A DNA stretch of 64,000 nucleotides from Ruegeria sp. R14_0 (lineage in GTDB: Bacteria; Pseudomonadota; Alphaproteobacteria; Rhodobacterales; Rhodobacteraceae), in the NCBI RefSeq assembly GCF_017743975.1, contig NZ_JAGHRC010000008.1, forward strand, positions 1-64,000, given 5' to 3'. Each line of letters opens with the position of its first letter. The stretch's first letter is position 1. Shown in pieces: positions 24,920 to 34,359 of this stretch. A model generated the notes under the pieces. The model did no database searches. It saw nothing but the letters and a program-made list of their open reading frames with translations, and was not told where the DNA came from. The position numbers and the translations under genes were made by a program.

Positions 24920-27900
24920 TCAGGAAGAGGTCGCCTTCGAATGCAACGTGGTCGGATTCATCTCCCGCCTCGGAGGACGGATCCGAAACAGGAGCGCGTA
25001 GAGAACGGGCACTGCCACCATTGTCAAGACCGAAGCAAAGGCAAGGCCGCCCATGATGGTCACAGCCATCGAGGCGAAGAAGGCATCCGGCAGGAGCGGA
25101 ACCATGCCGAAAATCGTCGTGCCGGCCGCGAGCACCACTGGGCGCAGACGGCTGACCGATCCATTCATCACGGCCTCGTAGTCCGCAACACCATCTGCAC
25201 GTTGCAGGTCGATCTCTTCGACCAGAACGATGGCGTTTTTCATCAGCATGCCCGAAAGCGACAGGAAGCCGAGCAGGGCGGTGAAGGTGAAGGGCAGTCC
25301 GGTGAACAGGAGCCCCAAGACCATGCCCGTCACGGACATAGGCACGACGAGCCACAGTATGAGCGGCTGGCGAACTTTGTTGAACATCAAAATCGAGATC
25401 GTCAGCATGACGAGAAAGCCCAAGGGAAGCTGTTTGCCAAGGCTTGCCTGAGCATCCTTGGCGCTTTCGTACTCGCCGCCCCATTCCATCGAATAATCAT
25501 CGGGAAGCGGGAGGGCCTCGATTTGTGTCCGGACACTTCGGAAGGCTTCGTCGGCGGTCAGGTCGCCGCGTGCGCCGCCGAGGGCGGTGATCGTTCGTTC
25601 ACGGTTGCGCCGGTGAATGAGTGCCTCGACGAGTCGTGGCTCGAACCGCTCGGCAAGGTTGGCCATCGGAACGTATGATCCTCCCCCATCGGACCAAACC
25701 GACAGGTCAAGAAGACGGTCGACACCGTCGCGGTCACTCTCGGGAAGACGGAGATGGATTGGGATGACCGTGTCGTCCTCGCGCAGCTCGCCTACACGCA
25801 GGCCGGACGTTCCGTAGCGAATGGTATCCGCGATCGCGCTTCGTGTCGCGCCAGCAATGCGCATGCGTGACTCGTCAACAATGGGTTCGACAAGGATCTC
25901 TCGCTGTCGCCAATCGGTACGCGGATTGGTGATTGTCCCTGCTTTCTCGAAAATCCTGGTGGCATCGTCCGCGAGCTGGCGCAGGATGACAGGATCTGGT
26001 CCCGAAAAGCGGACTGCCACATCGGCGCCGGCGGGCGGACCGAACACGATTTCTTCGACGCGGACCAAGGCGTGGGGGAATTCGGCGGGCAGATCCCGGT
26101 TGAGCCGCCTCGCGATGGACGTGATAGCCTCGGCGTCGGCAACTCGAACGATAAGCTGACCGTAGCTCGGATCCGACTGCTCGGGATTATAGGTCAGCAT
26201 GAAGCGGCTCGCCCCTCTCCCGACGAGGGCGGTCAGGTCCGTCACGCCGTCCTCGTCCAGAAGCATCTGCTCCAGCCGCCGCATTTCAGTGTCGGTGACG
26301 TTGATGTCGGTTCCTTGCGGCATCTGGAACTCGACATAGAAGATCGGTGTGTTCGAAGCGGGAAAGAAGGCCTGCTTGACCTGCCCGAAGGCCATGACGG
26401 ACCAGACGGTCACCCCCACAATCGTCAGGACGACCAGCACACGGGTTCGCAGCGCCAGCCACAGAAACGCGCGGTAAAGCCCGTAGAATGCGCCCTTGTA
26501 AGGATCGGTCGACGTGTCCTTCGGCGCTCGGAGCAGCAGCTTGCCGAGGTAGGGCGCAACCGTAACGGCAAGCGCCCAGCTCATCAGCAGCGAGATCGCA
26601 ATCACCGCAAAGAGCGAGAACAGAAACTCGCCCGTCGCATCCGGCGACAGGCCAATTCCGGAAAAGGCCATGATCCCGATCACGGTCGCACCGAGCAGCG
26701 GGATCGACGTCGCGCTTTCCGTTTCTGCCGCCGCCTCCTCTGCGGATTTGCCGCGCGCCATGCCGATCACCATCCCTTCGGTAATGACGATGGCGTTGTC
26801 GACGAGCATTCCCATCGCGATGATCAGCGCACCGAGGCTGATCCGTTCCATCGCGATCCCGAAGATCGACATGAAGAACAGCGTCGAGAAGACGGTCAGC
26901 CCGAGCGTCGCGCCAACCACGAGCCCTGCGCGCCAGCCCATGGTCAGCATCAGCGCCGCGATGACGATGGTGACCGATTGTCCGAGGCTGACGAGAAAGC
27001 TTGAAACCGCTTCATCCACGACGACGTGCTGTTCGTAGATCGGAATGATCTCAGCGCCTTCCGGAAGCTCCGCCTCGAGGCGCTCCAGCCGTGCCGACAC
27101 CGCCTCGCCGACTTCGACCACGTTTCGGTCCGTTAACGCCGAAACGCCGAGGGTGAAGGCTGGGGCGCCGTTTTGCCGGATGATCTGGCTGGGCTGTTCG
27201 GCCGACTCACGGGTCACGCGGGCGATGTCATGGACCGCGACCTGGCCGACGTTTCCGGCCGTGCCCAGCCGCAGCGACTCTATACCTTCGGGACTTACAT
27301 AGCCTGGCGGAACCGATAGGCCGATTCGGGCGGGGCCCTCGGTGATCTCGCCGTTCAAGAACACCTGGTTCTCGTCCGCCAGAATACCCAGGATTTGGTT
27401 CGGCGGAAGGCCCAGTTCGGTGAGCCGTGCGGACGGGATCGAGATGTTGATCACCTCTTCGGCAAGGCCCTGAACCTCGACTTTCGCGACGCCATCGACA
27501 GTGACCAGCCCGAGCCGCAGGGTCTTGGCCAGGTCGCGCTGTTCCTTCGGGCTCAAACCTTCCGTCGTCACCGCATAGAACATGCCATAGACGTCGCCAA
27601 AATCGTCGTTGATGATCGGCGGGCGGGCGCCCGCGGGCAAGTCCCCCTCCACGTCGCGGATGCGGCGGCGCATCTCGTCCCAGACCTGCGGGATTTCGTC
27701 CGGCCCATAGGTCATCTCGATCTCGAAAGTGATCTGGGCCATGCCCGGCATGGACTTGGACTCCACCCGGTCAAGCTGCTTCATCTGCTGCAACGCATTC
27801 TCAACGACGTCGGCGACCTCCTCTTCAACCTCTACGGCCGTAGCGCCGGGATAGGCCACGAAGACAAGCGCCGTCTTGAGGGTGAAGCTGGGGTCTTCGA

Positions 27901-28009
27901 GGCGGCCGACCGTATTGAGGCCCCAATAGCCGCCAACGAGGCAGAAGATGATGGCGAGCCAAACCGCCACCGGACGCCGGATGCTTGCGCGCGATATGCT
28001 GAGTGCCAT
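24920..28009 (-). CDS. RND-family efflux permease
   Basis: A 1029-residue inner-membrane pump with the RND layout: TM1, a large periplasmic loop, TM2-6, a second loop, and TM8-12. The proton-relay helix reads IIAMGMLVDNAIVITEGMV, with one Asp where AcrB has two. The C-terminal half keeps FLSLSGMLMKNAIVLVEEID. It should form a tripartite pump with the adaptor encoded just upstream and a TolC-like channel. No outer-membrane channel gene is present, so one encoded elsewhere is assumed. Substrates are unknown. Confidence 0.92.
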   Translation of the reverse strand: MALSISRASIRRPVAVWLAIIFCLVGGYWGLNTVGRLEDPSFTLKTALVFVAYPGATAVEVEEEVADVVENALQQMKQLDRVESKSMPGMAQITFEIEMTYGPDEIPQVWDEMRRRIRDVEGDLPAGARPPIINDDFGDVYGMFYAVTTEGLSPKEQRDLAKTLRLGLVTVDGVAKVEVQGLAEEVINISIPSARLTELGLPPNQILGILADENQVFLNGEITEGPARIGLSVPPGYVSPEGIESLRLGTAGNVGQVAVHDIARVTRESAEQPSQIIRQNGAPAFTLGVSALTDRNVVEVGEAVSARLERLEAELPEGAEIIPIYEQHVVVDEAVSSFLVSLGQSVTIVIAALMLTMGWRAGLVVGATLGLTVFSTLFFMSIFGIAMERISLGALIIAMGMLVDNAIVITEGMVIGMARGKSAEEAAAETESATSIPLLGATVIGIMAFSGIGLSPDATGEFLFSLFAVIAISLLMSWALAVTVAPYLGKLLLRAPKDTSTDPYKGAFYGLYRAFLWLALRTRVLVVLTIVGVTVWSVMAFGQVKQAFFPASNTPIFYVEFQMPQGTDINVTDTEMRRLEQMLLDEDGVTDLTALVGRGASRFMLTYNPEQSDPSYGQLIVRVADAEAITSIARRLNRDLPAEFPHALVRVEEIVFGPPAGADVAVRFSGPDPVILRQLADDATRIFEKAGTITNPRTDWRQREILVEPIVDESRMRIAGATRSAIADTIRYGTSGLRVGELREDDTVIPIHLRLPESDRDGVDRLLDLSVWSDGGGSYVPMANLAERFEPRLVEALIHRRNRERTITALGGARGDLTADEAFRSVRTQIEALPLPDDYSMEWGGEYESAKDAQASLGKQLPLGFLVMLTISILMFNKVRQPLILWLVVPMSVTGMVLGLLFTGLPFTFTALLGFLSLSGMLMKNAIVLVEEIDLQRADGVADYEAVMNGSVSRLRPVVLAAGTTIFGMVPLLPDAFFASMAVTIMGGLAFASVLTMVAVPVLYALLFRIRPPRREMNPTTLHSKATSS

Positions 28010-28042
28010 AGATCCTTTTCCGCCTATCCCAGGAGCACGGGG

Positions 28043-29185
28043 TCAGAGTCCCGAGACTGCCACCGTCTGGTTTTCTCTAAGCCGCCACCAGCCGCCGGAT
28101 ACGACCACTTCGTCACCTTGGAGGCCTTTCAGAATGGCGATCTCGTCGTCCATCGGAAGGCCCAGACGAACCGTTTTGCGGGCGACCTGGCCAGACGCTT
28201 CCTCGTAGATCCAAATGGACGGCTCGGTCCGGCTCGTCGTGTCCACCGCCGATACCGGAACGATGACGGAGTGCGGGCGATCTTCCTCCGCCGCGATCGA
28301 GATGCGCACATCCGCCGTCATTCCCGGAAGCAGGCGTGGGTCGATCTTGCCCGTGATTGCGAATTCCACGTCGTAGGTCTGCGCCATGGGATCCACATCC
28401 GTGGCGAAGGACCGCAGCACCAGCGGCGCCGTGTAGCCCGGCACCGCCGGGAAAGTCGCAACAACGTCGAAGGCGTCGGGGGACGCCCGCGCGATGGCGG
28501 CCAGTTCCTCGGGCAGCGAGATCACGATCCGCATCTCGCTGATATCCTGGAGCCGCAAGACCGGCGCGGCCGAGGTGACGTTGACATACACTTCGATGAA
28601 GGCGCGTGCGACAATCGCATCGAAGGGCGCGACGAGCTCGGTTTGTTCGAGGCGCCGCTCGGCCTCGCGAAGCGCAGCGTCTGCCTGTGCCAACTGAGCG
28701 CGTGCAGTGTCGAGACGGGCGTCGGCCGCGACTCCCCGTTCGGCGAGACTCGACGCGCGTTCGAATTCGGACTCCGCAAGCTCGAAGGACGCCTGAGTCC
28801 GAACGACCGTGAGTTCGAAATCGACCTGATCGAGCTTGGCGATCACCTCGCCCTCGCGTATCCTGTCGCCCGGTTCGACGTGAAGTTGAATAATCTGTCC
28901 CGGCACCTGAAACGCAATATCCACCGTGCGGGCGGGCTCGACGCGGCCGGCAACAGTGCGGGACCGATTGACAGCCCGGGTGAGTGCTCGGGTTACCTCT
29001 ACCACGACCGGTTGGTCGAGTTCGGGCGCGACCGCCGCTTCGGCAGTTTCATTGGTATCTTTCCTCGCTTGGGCCAACACATCGCTCAGAGGCGCCGGAA
29101 GGAACGGAATGGCCAGAGCCGCCGCGACTGCGCCCGCAAGCACGGAAGCGACCCGTTTCCAACTTCGCTTTCTATTCGAGTTCAT
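28043..29185 (-). CDS. RND efflux periplasmic adaptor (membrane fusion protein)
   Basis: A 380-residue HlyD/AcrA-type adaptor. An N-terminal membrane or signal segment is followed by the lipoyl half-motifs (VPGQIIQLHVEPGDRIREGE), an alpha-hairpin rich in Ala, Glu and Arg (about 130-175), and the beta-barrel domain. It is encoded between the TetR gene (14-base overlap) and the pump gene (33-base gap). The three genes form one unit. Confidence 0.91.
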   Translation of the reverse strand: MNSNRKRSWKRVASVLAGAVAAALAIPFLPAPLSDVLAQARKDTNETAEAAVAPELDQPVVVEVTRALTRAVNRSRTVAGRVEPARTVDIAFQVPGQIIQLHVEPGDRIREGEVIAKLDQVDFELTVVRTQASFELAESEFERASSLAERGVAADARLDTARAQLAQADAALREAERRLEQTELVAPFDAIVARAFIEVYVNVTSAAPVLRLQDISEMRIVISLPEELAAIARASPDAFDVVATFPAVPGYTAPLVLRSFATDVDPMAQTYDVEFAITGKIDPRLLPGMTADVRISIAAEEDRPHSVIVPVSAVDTTSRTEPSIWIYEEASGQVARKTVRLGLPMDDEIAILKGLQGDEVVVSGGWWRLRENQTVAVSGL

Positions 29186-29714
29186 CGATCATGGTCCTCA
29201 AGCGTTCGATGGCGCGATCTCTGAGATCTGCGCCGCCGTCGGGAAGATTCAGGAGTTTCTGGAACCGCAGTCCCTGGATTGCCAGGACAGCGACCATAGC
29301 ACCCGGAGCGTCTTGCGTCTCGGACACGATACGTTCAAGGTCGTCGGCCAGTTCAACTCGTAGCGGATCGAGCAACGGCGGGTCCAATGCGGCAGCCGCA
29401 AGAATGGCCATAGACAGGTCATCGGTAACGCCTTCGGACTGCAGTGCCGTTTCGAGATGACCACGTAAAGTGCGTAGCGGGTGCTGCTCCGGCACACTTC
29501 CCAGCAGATCCCGATGTTCGGCCAACATCTGATCCAACAGCCCGGAAAGCAGGGCTTTCTTCGTCGGGAAATTGTAAAGCAAGCCACCCTTGCTGAGGCC
29601 TGACTCTTTTGCGACCGCGTCGATCGTGATCCTTCCCGCTCCCTCACGCGCGGCTATCGCACGCGCCGCAGAAAGTATCCTGCGGGACGCATTTCTGGAT
29701 TCTGCAAGGGGCAT
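29172..29714 (-). CDS. TetR-family regulator of the RND unit
   Basis: A 180-residue TetR protein with the helix-turn-helix ITIDAVAKESGLSKGGLLYN near the N-terminus. ATG 29714 is preferred to a GTG twelve codons upstream. It is the first gene of the unit and overlaps the adaptor gene by 14 bases, so it probably represses its own operon. No palindrome matching the catabolic operators occurs upstream, which argues against it being their regulator. Confidence 0.85.
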   Translation of the reverse strand: MPLAESRNASRRILSAARAIAAREGAGRITIDAVAKESGLSKGGLLYNFPTKKALLSGLLDQMLAEHRDLLGSVPEQHPLRTLRGHLETALQSEGVTDDLSMAILAAAALDPPLLDPLRVELADDLERIVSETQDAPGAMVAVLAIQGLRFQKLLNLPDGGADLRDRAIERLRTMIDELE

Positions 29715-29868
29715 GTGCTCACTCAAAACTGTACCGTCCGGTCGGTTCACGTTGACTTTCAGGTAGTCTGGGGTTCCATCAAGGTCAAGCGTTCAATCGA
29801 ATCCGACCCGGGTGGCTCACCATGACGCCCGCAGACCATGCGAAGCCAAGCGGTTGAGCGCCCCCGCT

Positions 29869-30465
29869 CTACAAGTTATTTCGTCCGGCATAGATCCTCA
29901 GAAACGCGTCAGCCGCCCTCTTTGAGTGCTCAGATGCATCGACGGGCTGGTCGACGGCCAGCAAGCGCGGCATGATAACGCCGGCGATTGACAGATGAAT
30001 AAACTGACTGGCGGCGCCTTGAATGTCTTGCACGTTCAGTGATTTTGCCTCGTGCAAGCGTTCGAGTATTTGCGCGACTGTCCTGATGGCGCGTGTTGGG
30101 CCTGAGCCCATGTATATTTCGCCTGCCTCCGGCAGAACCGAGGCCGCGCCGATGCAAACACGCAGGAGGCGAATATAGTCATCATCCATGACCAGCCCGA
30201 TCATCCGCTGCGAGAGTTCTTCCAGCACGCTCCGCGCATCGTTCTGGCTTGAAAGCGGACGGCAGATTTCCATTGAAAGGCTGTCGCACTCAGCTTGCAA
30301 GACGCTTAAAAAGAGTTTGTCCTTACTTGGGAAATGCGCATAGAGGGTTGCCTTCGACACCTTGGCTTCTTCGGCGATCGCATCGACGCTTGCACCTTCG
30401 AAGCCGAACTTCAAGAAGACCTCTCTGGCTCCTTTCAGAACATCGGCCACTTTACTCTCCCTCAT
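29869..30465 (-). CDS. TetR-family regulator (AefR-like C-terminal domain), target unknown
   Basis: A 198-residue TetR protein with a clear helix-turn-helix (VDAIAEEAKVSKATLYAHFP) and a C-terminal domain like the AefR group. ATG 30465 follows an AGGTG site; a GTG three codons earlier is possible. It stands alone between the efflux unit and an HxlR gene. It is the only orphan TetR gene in the window and so is one candidate for the catabolic regulon. Its own upstream region lacks the shared palindrome. Confidence 0.83.
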   Translation of the reverse strand: MRESKVADVLKGAREVFLKFGFEGASVDAIAEEAKVSKATLYAHFPSKDKLFLSVLQAECDSLSMEICRPLSSQNDARSVLEELSQRMIGLVMDDDYIRLLRVCIGAASVLPEAGEIYMGSGPTRAIRTVAQILERLHEAKSLNVQDIQGAASQFIHLSIAGVIMPRLLAVDQPVDASEHSKRAADAFLRIYAGRNNL

Positions 30466-30590
30466 ATCGATCACCTGATTCCAATACGTGATACCGAACG
30501 CATAGCTCCACCTGTCTGGCCGCGCTTAACGGCATCCGGCGTTTCCATCACCTGTCTTCGGCAAAAAACGAGCTTTCGCTGTGCAACTCA

Positions 30591-30618
30591 TACACACAAT
30601 CGGGTACACACAATCGGG
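30591..30618. repeat. Perfect tandem repeat, 2 x 14 bp
   Basis: TACACACAATCGGG occurs twice head to tail in the gap between the TetR gene and the end of the HxlR gene. No other function is visible in this 208-base gap. Confidence 0.9.
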
Positions 30619-30673
30619 GCGACGCGACCTCGCCGAAAGCTTTCTCACCCGGATGTTCTTTGGGCCGGCGCAG

Positions 30674-31024
30674 TCAAACAGCGCCCACGTCATCGTCATC
30701 AAAGACCCCCTCAGCCATCCACCTGTTCGCGATTTCCCCCAGTGCGTCCAGAACGTTTCGAAGGTCGTCGCCGCGCGGCGTCAGGCCATAGGTCACCGCA
30801 GGCGGAATAGTCTCCGCCTGTTCCCGCCAGATGACCCCGGCACATTGCAGCATTCGCAGACGCTCGGTCAGCATTCGGGTCGATATCCCGGGCACGGCGC
30901 GCTTCAGCGCCCCGAACCTTTGCGGCCCCTGATCGCTCAGGACCCAGATGATGTAGGTCGTCCACGGTCCCATGAGCAGACGCAAGATCGAGTCCATCGG
31001 GCACTGTGGCGGAGTTTTGGGCAT
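30674..31024 (-). CDS. HxlR-family transcriptional regulator
   Basis: A 116-residue winged-helix protein with the family patterns MGPWTTYIIWVLSDQGPQRF, ISTRMLTERLRMLQCAGVI and YGLTPRGDDL. It is divergent from the dioxygenase operon with a 127-base shared promoter region, so it probably regulates that operon in response to an oxidant or aromatic signal. Confidence 0.88.
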   Translation of the reverse strand: MPKTPPQCPMDSILRLLMGPWTTYIIWVLSDQGPQRFGALKRAVPGISTRMLTERLRMLQCAGVIWREQAETIPPAVTYGLTPRGDDLRNVLDALGEIANRWMAEGVFDDDDVGAV

Positions 31025-31151
31025 CGCTGTGCACTCGCTTACCGGGTGGTTACTTTTCTGTTCCTACTTTAGTTTTCGCTACAAATCAACTATTCCACCT
31101 CCTGCAAAAGGCACTCGGGGTTTCCCCGCGAACCGGGAAGGACAATCGGAC

Positions 31152-31964
31152 ATGGCCCGCCAGCCCACGCTCTTCATTCCCCATGGCGGCGGCCCCTGCT
31201 TCTTCATGGACTGGAACCCGCCGGATGAATGGGACCGGCACCGGCAGTTCCTGCAGGATCTGCCGGGCACGCTGCCTGAGCGCCCCGGGGCACTCTTGGT
31301 GATCTCGGGTCATTGGGAAGAGCCCGCCGTCACCGTGCAGACCAACCCCGCGCCTCCGCTTCTGTTCGACTATGGCGGTTTCCCGCCCCATACCTACGAG
31401 TTGAGCTGGCCCGCCCCCGGCGATCCGGCGCTGGCGGACCGCATCCATGACCTGATCCGCGCCGCCGGTCTCCCGGCCGCGAAGGACGCCGTGCGCGGGT
31501 TCGATCACGGCGCCTTCGTGCCGCTCAAGGTCGCCTTTCCCGAGGCCGACATTCCCTGTGTCCAGCTCTCGCTTGCCCGCGATCTCGACCCCGGGCGCCA
31601 TATCGCCCTCGGTCGGGCGCTGGAACCGCTGCGCGACGAGGGCGTGCTGATCCTGGGCAGCGGCAACACCTATCACAACATGGCTGCAATGATGCAGAGC
31701 CTGCGCGGCAGGCCACGCGGCCCCATCGCCGGCAAGGCGTTCGATGCCTGGCTGACCGATGCGGTGACCTGCCCCGATCCCGATGAACGCAACCGCAGGC
31801 TCGCGCGCTGGTCGGAGGCGCCGGGCGGCCGCGATGCACATCCGCGCGAAGAGCACCTGATCCCGTTGCATGTCGTGGCGGGCGCGGCGGGCACCGATAT
31901 CGGCCGGAAGACCTTCGAAGACCACGTTCTTGGCGCCGTCGAAAGCGCCTTTCGCTTCAGTTGA
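31152..31964 (+). CDS. LigB/DODA-type extradiol ring-opening dioxygenase
   Basis: A 270-residue class III extradiol dioxygenase homolog. The metal-binding histidines appear in FIPHGGGPC, ISGHWE and the C-terminal EEHLIPLHVV, and a conserved acid/base region is GFDHGAFVPLK. Such proteins open catechol-type rings or act as 4,5-DOPA dioxygenase. ATG 31152 begins the conserved sequence MARQPTLFIPHGGG; upstream in-frame codons are not conserved in type. It is first in a three-gene unit. Confidence 0.88.
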   Translation: MARQPTLFIPHGGGPCFFMDWNPPDEWDRHRQFLQDLPGTLPERPGALLVISGHWEEPAVTVQTNPAPPLLFDYGGFPPHTYELSWPAPGDPALADRIHDLIRAAGLPAAKDAVRGFDHGAFVPLKVAFPEADIPCVQLSLARDLDPGRHIALGRALEPLRDEGVLILGSGNTYHNMAAMMQSLRGRPRGPIAGKAFDAWLTDAVTCPDPDERNRRLARWSEAPGGRDAHPREEHLIPLHVVAGAAGTDIGRKTFEDHVLGAVESAFRFS

Positions 31965-31993
31965 ACAGAAACTCAGGAAAGGAACACAACGCC

Positions 31994-32908
31994 ATGTCCA
32001 ATTCCATCAAGGGCCCCTTCATCGTGACCGGCGCATGCGGTCAACTCGGCAGCCACGTTATTGAGAACCTGCTGGCGCAAGGGGCCGAACCCCTCGTCGC
32101 GATGACCCGCAAGCCGCAAAAGCTCGAGTCGCTTCGGGCGCGAGGGGTCGACGTCAGGGCGGGTGATTTCAATGACCCGGCCACGCTTGGCGCGGCCTTC
32201 GCCGGCGGCGGGCGGCTGCTGATCATCTCGACGGACGACCTTGAGCCGGGCAAACGGCTCGCCGCGCATCGCAACGCGATCGCGGCCGCCAGGGAGGCCG
32301 GCGTGTCACATATCGTCTATACCTCGCTCACCAATCCCGATGAAGACAACCCGATCGGATTCGCCGTGGATCACCGCGAGACCGAGGCGCTGATCAAGGC
32401 GACCGGGGTCCCCTACACGATCCTGCGCAATTGCCTTTACGCCGATCTCCTGCTGTCAAGTGGGCAGCAGGCGATCGGTGCGGGGGCGCTCTACGCTGCG
32501 GCGGGCGACGGCAAGGCGGGCTATGTCACGCGCGCCGATTGCGCGCGCGCCGCCGCTGCCGCCCTGCTGACCGAGACCGGATCGAGCGTGCGCGACATCA
32601 CCGGGCCCTCAGCCGTCGGCCAGGCCGAGATCGCCACGATCCTGTCCGAGGTTGCCGGGAAAGAAATTCCCTACGCCCCAATCACGCGCGACGCCTTGGT
32701 GGCCGCGATGGTCAGGAATGGCCTGCCGGAGTTCATGGCGGATGTCTTCTCGTCCTTCGACGTCGCCATCGCCAGGGGAAATCTTGACGTCGTCTCGGAC
32801 GACGTTGAAAAGCTCACCGGACAAAAGCCACAATCGGTCCGGGATTTCCTGCTGGCAAACAAACCCACTTTGGCCGGGCAGGCACAAACGACACCAAAGG
32901 AGGCCTAG
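31994..32908 (+). CDS. NmrA-like NAD(P)-binding oxidoreductase
   Basis: A 304-residue atypical SDR with the cofactor loop VTGACGQLGSH at the N-terminus and HIVYTSLTNPDEDNPIG in place of a classical active site. This is like QorB/NmrA proteins that sense or reduce quinones. The setting between a ring-opening dioxygenase and an HxlR regulator supports a quinone or electrophile role. ATG 31994 is preferred because the cofactor motif starts soon after; an ATG at 31961 would overlap the previous gene. Confidence 0.85.
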   Translation: MSNSIKGPFIVTGACGQLGSHVIENLLAQGAEPLVAMTRKPQKLESLRARGVDVRAGDFNDPATLGAAFAGGGRLLIISTDDLEPGKRLAAHRNAIAAAREAGVSHIVYTSLTNPDEDNPIGFAVDHRETEALIKATGVPYTILRNCLYADLLLSSGQQAIGAGALYAAAGDGKAGYVTRADCARAAAAALLTETGSSVRDITGPSAVGQAEIATILSEVAGKEIPYAPITRDALVAAMVRNGLPEFMADVFSSFDVAIARGNLDVVSDDVEKLTGQKPQSVRDFLLANKPTLAGQAQTTPKEA

Positions 32909-32910
32909 TC

Positions 32911-33399
32911 ATGCTGAAGATACCGCCGCGCGAGGGGCATAGGCCCGTTACCACGCCTTGCGCCCCGCATACGCAAATCAGTCAGAACCCGGATGCCGAG
33001 ACGTTTCGGGCATTCAGGGACAGGGCCTTCGATTTCCCCTTTGTCATCCGCAAGCCTTCGATGATCTCGGTTCCGGGGGCCGAGGCACTCTGCCTCGAAC
33101 ACGGGCACGAATGCGAGTGCCGCGAGGCGTTCATGATCGGGAGGGAATTTGCCCACGTCCACCCGCCGCAGGACGGCAGCCTGCACATGATGCTGCCCGA
33201 GGATGCGGTGCCGAGGATCGTGGATCTGGGCTGGGCCGAACCACACCCGATGGCGGCGGCGGGGATGATTCCACCTACAGCGGTAATGGTCTACGCCCCA
33301 AGGGACAGCGCCGAGATCGAAACTGTTCTCGATCTGCTGCGGCTTTCCTATAACTTTGCTCGCGGAAAACTCGAACGGGTCAACAGCATCGTTCTCTGA
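32911..33399 (+). CDS. Luciferase-family (DUF5519) protein
   Basis: A 162-residue protein with the patterns EAFMIGREFAHVHPPQDGSL, GWAEPHP and PPTAVMVYAPRD typical of the small luciferase-domain family, whose activity is not settled. It starts two bases after the NmrA-like stop, behind an AGGAGG site. It ends the HxlR-controlled unit; mobile DNA begins about 120 bases downstream. Confidence 0.8.
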   Translation: MLKIPPREGHRPVTTPCAPHTQISQNPDAETFRAFRDRAFDFPFVIRKPSMISVPGAEALCLEHGHECECREAFMIGREFAHVHPPQDGSLHMMLPEDAVPRIVDLGWAEPHPMAAAGMIPPTAVMVYAPRDSAEIETVLDLLRLSYNFARGKLERVNSIVL

Positions 33400-33614
33400 C
33401 GGGATCGACCGATCCAGAGAGCTTCCCCGGTGGCCTCCGGCGCGACTTCTCTTCAGACGGCGGCCCTTCATCCCGACTGGATACGAGGAACGGTCTGCCG
33501 CCTTACATACAAACCTGGTGTCGCTGCACCCTAATTAATCAGAATCTGCGGATTGGACGCCTTTTCGACGGCTTCTGTACCCTTAATTACAATATATCCA
33601 CAGGGCCCTGCGGG

Positions 33615-33657
33615 TTTCGGTAAATCCCGGACAGGGATTTCGGTAAATCCCGGACAG
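33615..33657. repeat. Two direct 20-bp repeats, 23-bp period
   Basis: TTTCGGTAAATCCCGGACAG occurs at 33615 and again at 33638. They lie inside the deleted transposon near its left end, where transposase-binding or resolution sites would be expected. Confidence 0.85.
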
Positions 33658-33739
33658 TTCCGGGAGGGCTCGGACACGGTTGATCATCGCCTGCGATGTT
33701 ACGGCATTCTGCCGGTCTTGAACAAGGCCGGGGGGACCA

Positions 33740-34219
33740 TTTCTGGCGGGCCACCTTTGCGCCCTCGCGTGCCTTCGCAACTTCGCGGGCATCCATCGCA
33801 TCCAGACGACGCTGAACTGTCCGTCGTGTCGGCGGCTGCAAGCCCTGTTGCCAGCACGCGCTGCGGATTTCTGTCACGACGCGCGAAAGGCTCGAACGCT
33901 CCCGCCTCAAGAAATAACGGCGAAGATGTTCTTCAATCACCGCTTCGACCTTGCTGGATATCAAGGTCGTACCGGCCGGGCGGCCCCGTTTCCGCGGAGC
34001 CGGGGCACTGGTGCGCCCACCCTCTTCCGCCAGCCGCTTTATCCAACGCCAGATCGTCGCCCTGCTGACACCAAGCTCCCAAACGGCGTCATTGATGTTA
34101 CTTTCCAGACTGCCAGTCCCATTGAGATATGCCTGAACAACCGGACGCAGCACGACGGCCCTGCGCGCCTCTTCAGCTCCATCGGCAACTGACTCTTCGT
34201 CATCATTGTTCATCGACAT
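33740..34219 (-). pseudogene. tniA/tnsB-like transposase, 5-prime fragment
   Basis: About 160 codons from ATG 34219 encode the N-terminal DNA-binding part of a TniA-type (Mu/TnsB-like DDE) transposase, with helix-turn-helix AVWELGVSRATIWRWIKRLA and RKRGRPAGTTLISSKVEAVI. After the sequence AREGAKVARQK the frame runs into unrelated DNA, and the DDE catalytic domain is missing. The open frame continues to 33587 as junk. Transposition activity cannot come from this copy. Confidence 0.8.
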
Positions 34220-34359
34220 TTGCCGCAAAAACCTGTGAACCCTGTCTCAGGTTTAAGGGCAAAAATATCGGAGTTAAGGACAAAATCTCACATTTAAGGG
34301 CAAAGGATAGCCGTTGATTTCGTTGGATTTCTCATCTCACAATTAAGGGCTACGCGACA

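Larger units (their letters stand above)
33519..34359. mobile_element. Internally deleted Tn402/Tn5053-like transposon
   Basis: The right end (minus strand from 34359) starts TGTCGCGTAGCCCTTAATTG, and inner repeats of CCCTTAA occur near 34241, 34268 and 34290. The left end (plus strand from 33519) starts TGTCGCTGCACCCTAATTAA, with another CCCTTAATTA at 33580. Repeated terminal sites of this sort bind TniA/TnsB transposases. Between the ends lies only the 5-prime half of a tniA gene, so the centre has been lost. The flanking five bases do not match (CCTGG and CCCGC). The left boundary is less certain than the right. Confidence 0.65.

Noticed and set aside
27395..29224. A 609-residue open frame antisense to the RND adaptor and pump
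   Set aside because: It is low-complexity Arg/His-rich sequence typical of the shadow of a high-GC gene, and both genes beneath it have clear family motifs.
29172..29714. The RND-linked TetR as regulator of the catabolic regulon
   Set aside because: The shared palindrome is absent from its own promoter, and its overlap with the pump genes gives it a local target.
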